Shown in pieces: positions 55,750-64,000 of a stretch of DNA of 64,000 nt; within the stretch, counting starts at the first letter, position 1, and every line of letters begins with the position of its first letter. Location of the stretch: contig NZ_FOGL01000002.1 in NCBI RefSeq assembly GCF_900111195.1, positions 186,001 to 250,000 of the forward strand, written 5' to 3'. The notes beneath the pieces are model-generated. The model did no database searches. It saw only the letters and a list, made by a program, of their open reading frames with translations, and was not told where the DNA came from. A program made the position numbers and the translations under genes. Source of the DNA: Gracilibacillus ureilyticus. GTDB taxonomy: Bacteria > Bacillota > Bacilli > Bacillales > Amphibacillaceae.

Positions 55750-56067
55750 TTGAATAAAGAAATGCTTAAAGGAACGATAGATCTTCTCATACTTTCCCTA
55801 TTAGATCAAGAAGACAGTTATGGATATCAAATTTCAAAAAAGATAAAAGATAAAACAGAAGGTACATTTCTTATTCAGGAAGGAACTCTCTACCTGTCAT
55901 TAAAGCGATTAGAGAATAATGAAGCTATTTCTTCCTATTGGGGAGAGAAAAGTCAGGGGGGAAGGAGAAAGTATTATAAGATTACGGAAGAAGGGAAAAG
56001 ACAATTCAGCCAAATTACGAATGATTGGAAGCATGTCGTGCATATAGTAAATAGATTTATCCCTTAA
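55750..56067 (+). CDS. PadR-family transcriptional regulator
   Basis: 105 residues from TTG 55750. N-terminal winged helix with LLILSLLDQEDSYGYQISKKI, EGTLYLSLKRLENNEAI and GGRRKYYKITEEGKRQF, the PadR signature; only a short C-terminal helix follows, as in PadR subfamily 2. It probably represses its own operon with uppP and the 56936 membrane protein, which start 29 and 23 bases after the preceding stops. The inducer is unknown; PadR proteins near cell-envelope genes often answer to envelope-active compounds. Confidence 0.87.
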   Translation: MNKEMLKGTIDLLILSLLDQEDSYGYQISKKIKDKTEGTFLIQEGTLYLSLKRLENNEAISSYWGEKSQGGRRKYYKITEEGKRQFSQITNDWKHVVHIVNRFIP

Positions 56068-56096
56068 AGGAAAATTAGAAATAAAGGAGCTTTTAC

Positions 56097-56912
56097 ATGG
56101 AAGAATTAGTATTACTGATCAAGTATTTTGTTTTAGGATTAGTGCAGGGGATTACTGAACCTATTCCTATATCCTCAAGTGGTCACATAGTTATTTTTAG
56201 GGAATTGTTTGGAATTGAAGCGAAGGGGCTCTCTTTTGAAATCTTTGTTAATTTCGCTTCACTACTAGCTGTATTGGTAATCTATCGCAAAGATATTGTC
56301 CGCCTTGTCACAAACGGATTAAACTTTATGGTAAAAAAAGATATGGAAGCAAAAAAGGATTTTCAATTTATCATATACTTAATTATCGCTACAATTCCTG
56401 TTGGGGTAGTAGGTGTATTATTTGGTGATGCCATTGGAGATCTGATTGGAAATAATACTATGGTAGTTGGGATTACTTTATTAATTACAGCTGTAGCGCT
56501 TTGGGTAATTCGTAACTTACGTGGTCGAAAAAATGATGGAGATTTAACGATGAAAGATGCTGTCTTAGTTGGACTGTCACAAATGGTCGCATTAACACCG
56601 GGGATTAGCCGCTCAGGCGCAACAATTGTCGGATCAATGTTAGTCGGAATGAAACAGGAAACAGCATTACGCTTTTCCTTTTTACTGTATATTCCTGTTA
56701 GCCTTGGAACAGGAATCCTGGAAATACCTGATATATTCCGGGATCCAACGATGGATACATTATTAATTCCATATATCATTGCTTTTATTACGACATTTAT
56801 CGCAACATACTTTGCATTGAAATGGTTTATGAATATTATGGCAAGAGGAAATTTACGATATTTTTCTTACTATTGTGTGGTTGCAGGGATATTAATTCTT
56901 CTATTTATGTAA
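56097..56912 (+). CDS. uppP: Undecaprenyl-diphosphatase (BacA/UppP family)
   Basis: 271 residues, about eight hydrophobic segments. The two catalytic regions are present: [20 protein letters not shown] (Glu and Ser) and [18 protein letters not shown] with the key Arg. It dephosphorylates undecaprenyl pyrophosphate at the membrane to recycle the wall-sugar carrier, and overexpression gives bacitracin resistance. Being under a PadR regulator rather than alone suggests an inducible, accessory copy. [11 protein letters not shown] has Ile where many family members have Leu or Val; the motif is otherwise intact. Confidence 0.93.
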   Translation: MEELVLLIKYFVLGLVQGITEPIPISSSGHIVIFRELFGIEAKGLSFEIFVNFASLLAVLVIYRKDIVRLVTNGLNFMVKKDMEAKKDFQFIIYLIIATIPVGVVGVLFGDAIGDLIGNNTMVVGITLLITAVALWVIRNLRGRKNDGDLTMKDAVLVGLSQMVALTPGISRSGATIVGSMLVGMKQETALRFSFLLYIPVSLGTGILEIPDIFRDPTMDTLLIPYIIAFITTFIATYFALKWFMNIMARGNLRYFSYYCVVAGILILLFM

Positions 56913-56935
56913 TTGGCAGGAGTTGAGGTAAGAAT

Positions 56936-57562
56936 ATGAATCTCTTTAAAAAAATAACCAGTTTCTCTGATATAAAGTTTTTCTGGATTCTTCTTATTTC
57001 CATAACAGTGTTTGTTATCACGTTATTTGTTGATTACTATGATAACCCGGCATATACTCCGGTTAATGCTTTAGTAGGGTATGGTCTTGCAATAATGATA
57101 GGAGGTCTATGGGCAATCTTCAATTATGTCGGACATATGAAAATTAATGTCTTATACCGAAATAGTAAAGACCTTTCCTCATTTGTAGAAAGATTAACAT
57201 TGAATAAAGATGAAAAGATCGAATTACTTACCTATATGGAAGATTATGTCCAGAATCTGGTTGACCAAGGGAAACCGATGGAAGAAGCAACTTCCATTGC
57301 AATAAATCAGTTTAAAATAAAAGAATTTGACCAAATGTCTAAGGATTCCGCTGTTTTTCATTTACCTGCACACCATTATTTGATAGGTTATGCATTTTTA
57401 ACTGGAGTGCTTTTTGTAATATGGTTAGCAATCAGCAATACAATAACCAGTTCTTTGTACATTATCGTAATGGAAGCCACCTGCTTTGCTTATGCGACAG
57501 GTTTCATTGTTGCATTCTTCATGTACAAACTCATTGATATAATGATATACAAGAAACTGTAA
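56936..57562 (+). CDS. Membrane protein of unknown function in padR-uppP operon
   Basis: 208 residues. Two hydrophobic segments (about 17-32 and 45-63), a cytoplasmic-type central domain (about 70-140) with a helix-rich LNKDEKIELLTYMEDYVQNLVDQGKPMEEA pattern, and two more hydrophobic segments at the C-terminal end. The central part recalls the short helical domains found ahead of permease or sensor proteins (DUF1129/HAAS-like: members often sit next to PadR regulators). Such HAAS-like proteins commonly pair with PadR genes. Not assigned to a function. Confidence 0.65.
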   Translation: MNLFKKITSFSDIKFFWILLISITVFVITLFVDYYDNPAYTPVNALVGYGLAIMIGGLWAIFNYVGHMKINVLYRNSKDLSSFVERLTLNKDEKIELLTYMEDYVQNLVDQGKPMEEATSIAINQFKIKEFDQMSKDSAVFHLPAHHYLIGYAFLTGVLFVIWLAISNTITSSLYIIVMEATCFAYATGFIVAFFMYKLIDIMIYKKL

Positions 57563-57815
57563 CAAAAAAGATCTGGCCTCTTGGAGGACATTCAACTTTC
57601 ATTAGATAGTCAAATACTTTTCTGTCACAAGCATTGAAGAGGAACACTAAAGCGGAGTGACCGGCCGAAGTGCTAGCATAGCACTCCATAAATACACCTT
57701 TAGTCCACAGAATCCGTATTATAAGAATTAGAAAAATAATATCCGAACGATCTGATGGTTTCGATGATCGTTCGGATATTGTTGTTTCTATGATGCTTTT
57801 GTCCGGGCTTCTTTT
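57563..57815. other. Intergenic region with terminator and small hairpin
   Basis: Contains a perfect AGTGCTA/TAGCACT mini-hairpin with a three-base loop (57669-57685) in locally higher-GC sequence (AAGCGGAGTGACCGGCCGAAG), unlike the flanking DNA, then the convergent terminator. The GC-richer piece could be a relic of inserted DNA. Confidence 0.4.
57738..57780. terminator. Convergent bidirectional terminator
   Basis: AATATCCGAACGATC (57738-57752) and GATCGTTCGGATATT (57766-57780) form a perfect 15-base stem; flanking sequence gives T-rich tails both ways. Confidence 0.9.
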
Positions 57816-60113
57816 CTATGCTTCTTTACTTTTGTATTGTGCCCGGTATTTACCTGGGGTAATCCCCTCCATTTTACGGAATGAGCGGATAAAGTTTTGC
57901 GAATTGTTATACTGTAAGTCCTCGGCAATTTCTTTAACAGATTTATTGGTTGTAGTCAGCCAGTCTTTTGCTTTATTTATACGGTACTTCAATAAATATT
58001 CACTAAATGAATAGCCGGTCTCTTTCTGAAAAATACTGCTTAAATAGTTAGGGTTATAATGCAGTTCAGCAGCAATCAAATCCAGTGATATATCACGATT
58101 GAAACTTTCCTGAATCATTCGAATCATCTTATCAGAAATTCTTTTATTTTTGCTGTCATCTTTGGCATCTAAATTATCGATTAACGGATGAATAATCTTA
58201 TTTAAAATCCAGTCTCTTATCTCCTCAAGTGAGCTGAGACTCTGATAATGTGTAATCATTTCCGTTGAATGGAAATCTTCGACATCAATGCCCAGTAACT
58301 CTTTCAATTCAAAAAGTTCATACAGAAAGCGTGATAAGATTATTTCCAACTGTTGATGATGGATATCATTTCTGTCAATATATTCAAACAGTTTTAATAA
58401 TTCAATTCCCGCTTTTTCTTTATCACTAACCTTAATTGCATCAAAAAGTTTATTTTTGATTGCAGATGGGTATGGTGCGATATTGGAGTAACGTCTATTT
58501 AAATTTTCATAGAAAATAATAGATGAGTCACCCATTTTGAGACGATACTTCAATGCTTCTTTACTCTCTTTAAAGGCAGTATCCGCTTCATGCAGATGTT
58601 TAAACCTCTGGCTTATCCCAATACTTACACTTAAATGGAATAATTCCTTCACCTTTTCCTGGATTAACTGGACTTTCTGGTTGATACTGCGTGTATATTC
58701 AGCATCATTTTCACACTCAGTTATAATAATTGTTGTTTGTGTATCGTTAATGACGATTGGTGTAAATCTTTCATTTGCCGGAATAATATCTTCCATCAAA
58801 TTGTTAATAGCAAATAAAATAAGATCCTGATCATTTTTATCAAATTTTTCCTGGTCAACCGCATCAAATTTTAATGAGAAAATGGTTAACCAAGTCCAGT
58901 TAGTATGATAATGGAATGATTGCAGTTTTAAAGGCAGCTCATCATTCTTAACTTTTCCCTGAACGAGACGCATCATAAACAATTGCTTTAATTGAGTGAC
59001 CTGACTCTGTACTCTTTTTTCTAATTGATTGTTCTGATTGAGCAGTTTTTCAATATGTGTTTCGATCAGATCAAACTCATTAACGTTATTCCCGGCAGTT
59101 TCCGATTGATTTGAATAAATCGCATTTCTTAACCTTTTGACAGGCTTATAAAGCACCCGGCTTCCAATCACCGCAAAAATAATCGATATAATTAAAAGAA
59201 TACTAACAATTAATACAGTGATCCAACCGATGGAACTTGAACGCATATGCAAATCACTTAATTTAACAAAAGATAAATAAGTCCAATTATTATAGTTGGA
59301 AGTATGATAAGTGATTTTATACGCCACATTACTTATTGTGTATTCAAACTGTCCTTCCTCGGCATCCTGGTCAATTTCGTTAAAAAGTGAAGAAGGGATA
59401 TAATTATCTTCCCCAATATAGGCTGTATTGCTATGAGCGATTGTCTGATTATCTTCATCTAATATTAGAAAAGATTCACTATTGTTACTGCCAGCCATAA
59501 TTTCTGTAAGTTCACAGGTTGGAATTAAGACACCGATAATACCAGTTGGCTCAGAAGAGAGGATAGGAAGTTTTTTAACCAGGTTAATATAATGCGAACA
59601 ACTCTTTTTTGTTGCATTAGGAAAATCGATTTTATCTGCTTCTTCCAATATCCAGCTGGACTTATCAGGGATATTCATATAACTGGTGTTGATTTCTTCA
59701 TACGTAGTCTTATCCAAGCGTACTAAACCATCATTATTAATGAGCCATTTCTTATCAAAACTGACAAAGATAATATCCTCAATCCCTGTTTCAATTGTCT
59801 GAAGGTGATTGAGGTCACGTCTCAATTTATTAAAATCAGAAAAAGAAGCTGCATTCATATTTTCATTCAAAAATTGCTGGGTTTGTGTTGATCGAACAAA
59901 ATATGTTGTGGATAAATCGACATATTTAAGAACCTGCTCAACATTTGTCTGAATTTGATAAATATTTTGTTTCTTCTCGTCATTCGAATAATCCACAATT
60001 GCATTGGATGATTGCCAGTAAGAAAGTCCGCCTGTGATAATAACTGGTACCGTACTTAAAATAATGAGAAAAGCAATCAATTTAAAATAATGTTTCGTCG
60101 AAAATTTTTTCAT
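57816..60113 (-). CDS. Membrane sensor with extracytoplasmic (Cache-like) domain and AraC DNA-binding domain
   Basis: 765 residues from ATG 60113 (GAGGAAG six bases upstream). A first membrane helix (about 8-30), an extracellular domain of about 260 residues with a Cache-like pattern, a second membrane helix (about 297-320), a coiled linker, a middle region, and a C-terminal AraC/XylS domain (about 660-765: LDLIAAELHYNPNYLSSIFQKETGYSFSEYLLKYRI and YNNSQNFIRSFRKMEGITPGKYR). B. subtilis YtdP/YesS have this form and control pectin or rhamnogalacturonan genes. It should sense an extracellular sugar and act on the divergent importer genes at 61191 onward. Second gene after a DUF624 protein. Confidence 0.85.
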   Translation of the reverse strand: MKKFSTKHYFKLIAFLIILSTVPVIITGGLSYWQSSNAIVDYSNDEKKQNIYQIQTNVEQVLKYVDLSTTYFVRSTQTQQFLNENMNAASFSDFNKLRRDLNHLQTIETGIEDIIFVSFDKKWLINNDGLVRLDKTTYEEINTSYMNIPDKSSWILEEADKIDFPNATKKSCSHYINLVKKLPILSSEPTGIIGVLIPTCELTEIMAGSNNSESFLILDEDNQTIAHSNTAYIGEDNYIPSSLFNEIDQDAEEGQFEYTISNVAYKITYHTSNYNNWTYLSFVKLSDLHMRSSSIGWITVLIVSILLIISIIFAVIGSRVLYKPVKRLRNAIYSNQSETAGNNVNEFDLIETHIEKLLNQNNQLEKRVQSQVTQLKQLFMMRLVQGKVKNDELPLKLQSFHYHTNWTWLTIFSLKFDAVDQEKFDKNDQDLILFAINNLMEDIIPANERFTPIVINDTQTTIIITECENDAEYTRSINQKVQLIQEKVKELFHLSVSIGISQRFKHLHEADTAFKESKEALKYRLKMGDSSIIFYENLNRRYSNIAPYPSAIKNKLFDAIKVSDKEKAGIELLKLFEYIDRNDIHHQQLEIILSRFLYELFELKELLGIDVEDFHSTEMITHYQSLSSLEEIRDWILNKIIHPLIDNLDAKDDSKNKRISDKMIRMIQESFNRDISLDLIAAELHYNPNYLSSIFQKETGYSFSEYLLKYRINKAKDWLTTTNKSVKEIAEDLQYNNSQNFIRSFRKMEGITPGKYRAQYKSKEA

Positions 60114-60153
60114 AGGCAACTTCCTCGTATTAAATTGACTAAAACGTGTATCT

Positions 60154-60825
60154 TTAATTCAAAGTGGTAGAAACAGTTTCACTGTGTTTATCTGTTTGCT
60201 CCTCATGCTGCTTTTTCAATAACTGATTAAAGCCAAGATTAGCTAGGAACATGATAATGTATGCGCTTAAACTGAAACTGAAAAATAAGCCGAAGCCAGG
60301 GTACTTAAATGAAAGAAAATAAATACCGGCTAATAAGGTTAACGTACAGATTGAGTAGTGCAGATTCACTGCACCGATTGTAACGGCATATCGAATGTAT
60401 TGCCAAAATTTAAGATCAAAATGTACAAATACTGGGCCAATATACATAATCAGCATCACATAAAAGAATGCAGCGAGAATAAAAATTCCAAGCAGTACGG
60501 AATATAATCCGCTCTCATTCATTAATCCTGTATATTTAAGGAAAATGGAAAGTGCATATCCAGCTATGAATATGATTATACCAAATAAATTCGCTTTTAT
60601 AAAGTTATCTTTAAATGCTTTTGAAAATGTTGCGAAAACATTTACATCATAATCTTTTTGAACCCATTTACGTACAACAGTAAACAAAGCAATTGTTGCA
60701 GGCATTAACCCAAATAATATTAACCCAATGAGGGTAGAAATTAGCCATAAGATATTTAACCAAGCAAAACGTGTTACCCATAAGCTGACTTTATATAAGC
60801 CTGACCATATACCCGATAATTCCAT
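60154..60825 (-). CDS. DUF624 (YesL/YteU-like) membrane protein linked to the sensor-AraC gene
   Basis: 223 residues; MELSGIWSGLYKVSLWVTRFAWLNILWLISTLIGLILFGLMPATIALFTV-type N-terminus, charged loop, then further hydrophobic segments and a hydrophilic tail. AGGTGA precedes ATG 60825. It is the first gene of a minus-strand operon with the sensor regulator, divergent from the importer. Fourth DUF624 protein in the window and the only one paired with a sensor gene, as with YteU beside the ytcQ/ytdP group in B. subtilis. Confidence 0.83.
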   Translation of the reverse strand: MELSGIWSGLYKVSLWVTRFAWLNILWLISTLIGLILFGLMPATIALFTVVRKWVQKDYDVNVFATFSKAFKDNFIKANLFGIIIFIAGYALSIFLKYTGLMNESGLYSVLLGIFILAAFFYVMLIMYIGPVFVHFDLKFWQYIRYAVTIGAVNLHYSICTLTLLAGIYFLSFKYPGFGLFFSFSLSAYIIMFLANLGFNQLLKKQHEEQTDKHSETVSTTLN

Positions 60826-61190
60826 TAGTAATCACCTATCTTCATATTATAGTTATGTGCTAAGAATAGGATAGCTGTTAATATAAAATAAGTAAAGGTT
60901 GTGAGGAAGCGTTTTCAGGCAATAATCATCATCTAAGGTGCACATAACCCTTATGTGTCAAGGTTTGTAATGTTTTTGTAACATAAAAATAATCATTAGC
61001 TAATGAAAAATTGCTAAAGAAGTGATAGTGATTATTTACCTAGAATATAATAAAATGAAAACGTTGTTAAGTAAGCGTTTCCACCAGCTGTGAAAAAGTG
61101 ATTATATACAATGGGGCAAAAATTCATTTAATATAAGTGTATGCAGCAAGCGCTGTAAAAAACAAAATGAATATTTGGAGGGTGGTTAAT
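60826..61190. promoter_or_regulatory. Divergent promoter region with three cre-like sites
   Basis: AGGAAGCGTTTTCA (60904-60917, 12/14 to TGWAANCGNTNWCA) lies nearer the minus-strand operon. TGAAAACGTTGTTA (61056-61069, 13/14) and AGTAAGCGTTTCCA (61070-61083, 12/14) are directly joined, before the binding-protein gene. No AraR-like site is seen. Strong glucose repression by CcpA is implied. Confidence 0.65.
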
Positions 61191-62729
61191 TTGAGTAAAT
61201 GGAAAAAATTACTCGGTATTATGATGCTGATGTTTCTACTATTAGTAGCAGCGGCATGTAGTGACAGTTCATCTGAAAGTGGTTCTGACTCATCAGGTGA
61301 TGGAGGATCAAGTGAAGGAGAATCTACAGATTCTGGATCAGATGAGCCATATGCTTTCTCTATAATGGCAAACTTACACACACCTGAAGTTCCTGCAGAT
61401 AAAGTCTTAGAGAAAATTGAAGAAGCAACAAACACAGATGTTGAAATTCAATGGGTACCTGATAACAACTATGAAGACAGATTAAATACAGCATTTGCAA
61501 CAAACTCTTTACCTGAGGCAGTATTTTTAAAGAATCAAACAACATTTGTTCAATTCCGTGATGCAATTGAAGATGAGCAGTTCTGGGAAATCGGCCCATA
61601 TTTAGAGGAATTTGAAAACCTATCTAAATTGAAAGAAAATGTTCTAGATAACACAATGGTTAATGGGAAATTATATACGTTATATCAAGGCCGTCCACTA
61701 TCACGTCAAGGTATTATCTATAGAAAAGACTGGGCGGATAATCTAGGATTAGAAGCTCCTACAACTACAGAAGAGTTTATGGAAATGGCGAGAGCATTTA
61801 CTGAAGACGATCCTGATGGTAATGGTCAAGATGATACATTTGGTGTGACTGATCGTAGTGATTTAGTATATGGTGCATTTAAAACAGTAGCTTCATGGTT
61901 TGGAACACCAAACTATTGGGGTGAAAAAGATGGACAGTTACAACCGGAATTTATGTTTGATGAGTATGTACAAACAATGGATTTCTTTAGAGAAATGCAT
62001 GAAAACGGATACATTAACCAGGATTTCCCTGTAACAAGTAAAACTGACCAGCAGGAATTCTTTAAAAATGGTACGGCTGGTTTATATGTAGGATCTATGG
62101 GGGATGTTGGAAGCTTAAAAGATGATGCGATTGCAATTAACCCTGATGTAGAGTTCGATGTACACAACTATGTGGAAGGTCCGGATGGAGAATTTGGAAT
62201 TTGGGCAATCCCAGGTTATGGTAACTTAGTAATGTTCCCTAAAAGTTCTGTAGAAACGGAAGAAGACTTAAAGAAAATTTTAGGATTCTTTGACAAGATG
62301 ATGTCACCGGAAGTTGCAAACTATGCTTACTGGGGTATCGAGGGAGAACATTATGAATTAGTGGATGGAGCTGCAAAAGTAACAGATGATTCTGCATTAT
62401 TTGAGCGTGAAGTAAAGCCATTCCAGGCACTGGAAATTGGCGAGCCTGAAACAAATGGCCGTTATGTTGGTTATTTCGATTATGAGCCAAAAGCAAAATC
62501 TGAAGAACTGTTTATTGATAACGAAAACTATTTAATCGAAGATCCGACAGTGCCATTATACTCTGAAACTTATTCACAGGATGGTGCACGTCTGCAGCAG
62601 ATAATTACTGATGCAACCTATCAGTATATCTTAGGTCAAATTGATAAAGATGGTTTCGATGCTGCAGTTGAAGATTGGAAATCTCAAGGTGGAGATGCCA
62701 TCATCGAAGAGTTTAATTCATCAAATTAA
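61191..62729 (+). CDS. LplA/YtcQ-type sugar ABC substrate-binding lipoprotein
   Basis: 512 residues from TTG 61191, six bases after GGAGGGTGG; an ATG further up in frame has no binding site. Lipobox VAAC region, a Ser/Asp/Glu/Gly low-complexity spacer, then a large CUT1 binding domain with NLHTPEVPADKVLEKIEEATN, RKDWADNLGLEAPTTTEEF and DPDGNGQDDTFG (a Ca2+-binding-like loop). Members of this LplA/YtcQ group bind pectin-, mannan- or xylan-derived oligosaccharides. The ligand is unknown. No ATPase nearby. Confidence 0.87.
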   Translation: MSKWKKLLGIMMLMFLLLVAAACSDSSSESGSDSSGDGGSSEGESTDSGSDEPYAFSIMANLHTPEVPADKVLEKIEEATNTDVEIQWVPDNNYEDRLNTAFATNSLPEAVFLKNQTTFVQFRDAIEDEQFWEIGPYLEEFENLSKLKENVLDNTMVNGKLYTLYQGRPLSRQGIIYRKDWADNLGLEAPTTTEEFMEMARAFTEDDPDGNGQDDTFGVTDRSDLVYGAFKTVASWFGTPNYWGEKDGQLQPEFMFDEYVQTMDFFREMHENGYINQDFPVTSKTDQQEFFKNGTAGLYVGSMGDVGSLKDDAIAINPDVEFDVHNYVEGPDGEFGIWAIPGYGNLVMFPKSSVETEEDLKKILGFFDKMMSPEVANYAYWGIEGEHYELVDGAAKVTDDSALFEREVKPFQALEIGEPETNGRYVGYFDYEPKAKSEELFIDNENYLIEDPTVPLYSETYSQDGARLQQIITDATYQYILGQIDKDGFDAAVEDWKSQGGDAIIEEFNSSN

Positions 62730-62741
62730 TATGTAAGTTAA

Positions 62742-62775
62742 ATGGGCTCTTAAACGGTATGTTTTAAGAGCCCAT
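62742..62775 (+). terminator. Intercistronic stem-loop after binding-protein gene
   Basis: ATGGGCTCTTAAA (62742-62754) pairs with TTTAAGAGCCCAT (62763-62775), without a T run. Probably protects the upstream message or reduces read-through to the permeases. Confidence 0.7.
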
Positions 62776-62973
62776 CCTATCAAAACACTGATGTAATTGG
62801 AGATGATCATTATGTTATGTTAGTTACTTTTACCATATAAAAAAGAAACAGAATTGTTTGAAAATCAAGAGATTAGTAACTCGTAAGATAATGATTATTT
62901 ACGTTATGGCTTGTTTACTTTACGATTTGGTGTATGAAAGATAAATGAATAATTAAAAGAAAGGAAACTGCTT

Positions 62974-63936
62974 ATGGAAACGTCTACAATGTCAGCTCGA
63001 GAAGAAGCGAAGCAATTGAAAAAAATGAAGAGATCAGAAACATGGCGCAGAATCAAAAAGAATAAAATGATTTATTTAATGATTCTACCAGGACTACTTT
63101 ATTTCCTGATTTATAAATACTTGCCAATGTACGGTTTAGTTATCTCTTTTCAAGACTATAAACCGTACAAAGGAATAGCTGGAAGTGAATGGGTAGGTTT
63201 AGAACATTTTGAGAGATTATTTACAAGCTCAGAATTCTGGATGATTTTTAAGAATACGTTAATGCTATTTGGCTTACAAGTATTCATCTTCTTTCCAATT
63301 CCAATTATTCTTTCATTAATGCTCAATGAAGTTAGACACAGCTTCTTTAAACGAAGTGTCCAGACATTAGTGTATATTCCGCACTTTATGTCATGGGTTG
63401 TAATTGTTTCAATTAGTTATGTGATGTTAACGCTTGATGGCGGTATTGTAAACGCTGTACTGGAAACATTGGGTTTACAGCCGATAAACTTCCTGTTAAA
63501 TGATGAATGGTTCAGGCCGATGTATATCATTCAGGTCATATGGCGTGAAGCGGGCTGGGGTACTATTATATTCCTGGCTGCAATAACAGCTGTTGATCCA
63601 AGTTTATACGAAGCAGCCAGAATGGATGGAGCGAACAGATTCCGTCAGATGTGGCATATTACATTACCTGCAATCCGCAGTGTAATTATCGTTTTATTAA
63701 TCTTGAAGATTGGTGATGTTTTAGAACTAGGTTTTGAACACGTTTACTTACTATTGAACTCTTCCAATAGAAATGTTGCAGAAATTTTTGATACGTATGT
63801 ATATGTAGCAGGTTTACAACAAGGTCAGTTCAGTTACAGTACTGCAGTCGGATTCTTTAAAGGGATCGTCGGTTTGATAATGGTAATTTTCGCAAACTGG
63901 CTGGCGAAGAGATTTAATGAGGAAGGAATTTATTAA
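62974..63936 (+). CDS. LplB/YteP-type sugar ABC permease
   Basis: 320 residues; Lys-rich N-terminus, then YLMILPGLLYFLIYKYLPMYGLVISFQDYKPYKGI-type sequence that marks the LplB group, six helices and EAA loop YEAARMDGANRFRQMWHITLP. GAAAGGA precedes ATG 62974. Paired with the truncated permease gene that begins 20 bases downstream. Confidence 0.92.
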   Translation: METSTMSAREEAKQLKKMKRSETWRRIKKNKMIYLMILPGLLYFLIYKYLPMYGLVISFQDYKPYKGIAGSEWVGLEHFERLFTSSEFWMIFKNTLMLFGLQVFIFFPIPIILSLMLNEVRHSFFKRSVQTLVYIPHFMSWVVIVSISYVMLTLDGGIVNAVLETLGLQPINFLLNDEWFRPMYIIQVIWREAGWGTIIFLAAITAVDPSLYEAARMDGANRFRQMWHITLPAIRSVIIVLLILKIGDVLELGFEHVYLLLNSSNRNVAEIFDTYVYVAGLQQGQFSYSTAVGFFKGIVGLIMVIFANWLAKRFNEEGIY

Positions 63937-63956
63937 ACACGAATGAGGTGAAACAA

Positions 63957-64000
63957 GTGGCTAAATTACAAAAAGTATCAGCAGGCAGCAGAGTATTCGA
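63957..64000 (+). CDS. Start of LplC/YtcP-type permease gene (3' truncated by window)
   Basis: GTG at 63957 lies five to eight bases after GAGGTGAAA and opens a frame (AKLQKVSAGSRVF) reaching the window end. LplC-type permeases regularly follow LplB and begin with short charged, Ser/Arg-containing leaders like this. Assignment rests mainly on position. Confidence 0.65.
   Translation, partial: MAKLQKVSAGSRVF

Noticed and set aside
55618-55750. Frameshifted LarC2 continuation
   Set aside because: Only about 15 bases separate the stop from a strong terminator and no LarC2-like residues occur in any frame before padR.

Overview
The window comes from a low-GC Gram-positive bacterium of the Bacillaceae. 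The evidence is close resemblance to Bacillus subtilis gene sets (treP-treA-treR, alaR-alaT, tnrA, argCJBD, araDA, araNPQ, abfA/abf2), GTG/TTG starts behind strong GGAGG-type ribosome binding sites, lipoprotein boxes, and U-tailed stem-loop terminators. An Oceanobacillus/Gracilibacillus/Virgibacillus-like genus is my guess; the sequence alone does not settle it. I see no rRNA, tRNA, CRISPR array, prophage or intact insertion sequence.

Layout. 1-3.3 kb: end of a trehalose operon (PTS permease, phosphotrehalase, GntR repressor), followed by a small group of DnaA-box-like sequences. 3.4-7.2 kb: a small Gly/Tyr-rich protein, a methyltransferase/DUF2268 pair, and an alaR-alaT-like pair. 7.3-8.5 kb: an isolated intracellular GH43 enzyme behind an AraR-type operator. 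8.6-23.4 kb: housekeeping and accessory genes: VWA lipoprotein, HesB-like protein, tnrA, GT2-MATE-oxidoreductase cluster, CAP-domain lipoprotein, MFS and AEC carriers, polar amino-acid ABC importer, nitrate-type transporter with a perfect TnrA box, YisK-like FAH protein. 23.7-29.1 kb: argCJBD and purU.

30.4-54.6 kb is an arabinan/arabinose utilisation island. It has araD-araA, two paralogous AraR repressors, two paralogous AraNPQ-type importers, a third CUT1 importer joined to an intracellular arabinanase-like GH43, two different GH51 arabinofuranosidases (AbfA and Abf2 types) and a GH27 enzyme resembling beta-L-arabinopyranosidase. A DUF624 (YesL-like) membrane protein accompanies each importer. 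AraR-like operators (consensus ATTTGTACGTACAAAT) can be read in front of nearly every transcription unit. Two promoters carry a pair of sites 41-43 bp apart, and the two araNPQ-type promoters share a variant core TACGTATA. No ATPase gene accompanies any of the sugar importers, which fits use of a shared MsmX-type ATPase encoded elsewhere. The kinase araB is also absent from the window.

54.7-57.6 kb: a LarC N-terminal-half protein with a 31-histidine loop, then a padR-uppP-membrane protein operon. 57.8-64 kb: a two-TM sensor/AraC regulator with a fourth DUF624 protein, divergent from an LplA/YtcQ-type binding protein and its permeases. That set runs off the window end and is preceded by tandem cre-like sites.

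The main candidates for new biology are the doubled AraR/AraNPQ circuit with split operator classes, the constant pairing of DUF624 proteins with importers, and the standalone His-rich LarC1.
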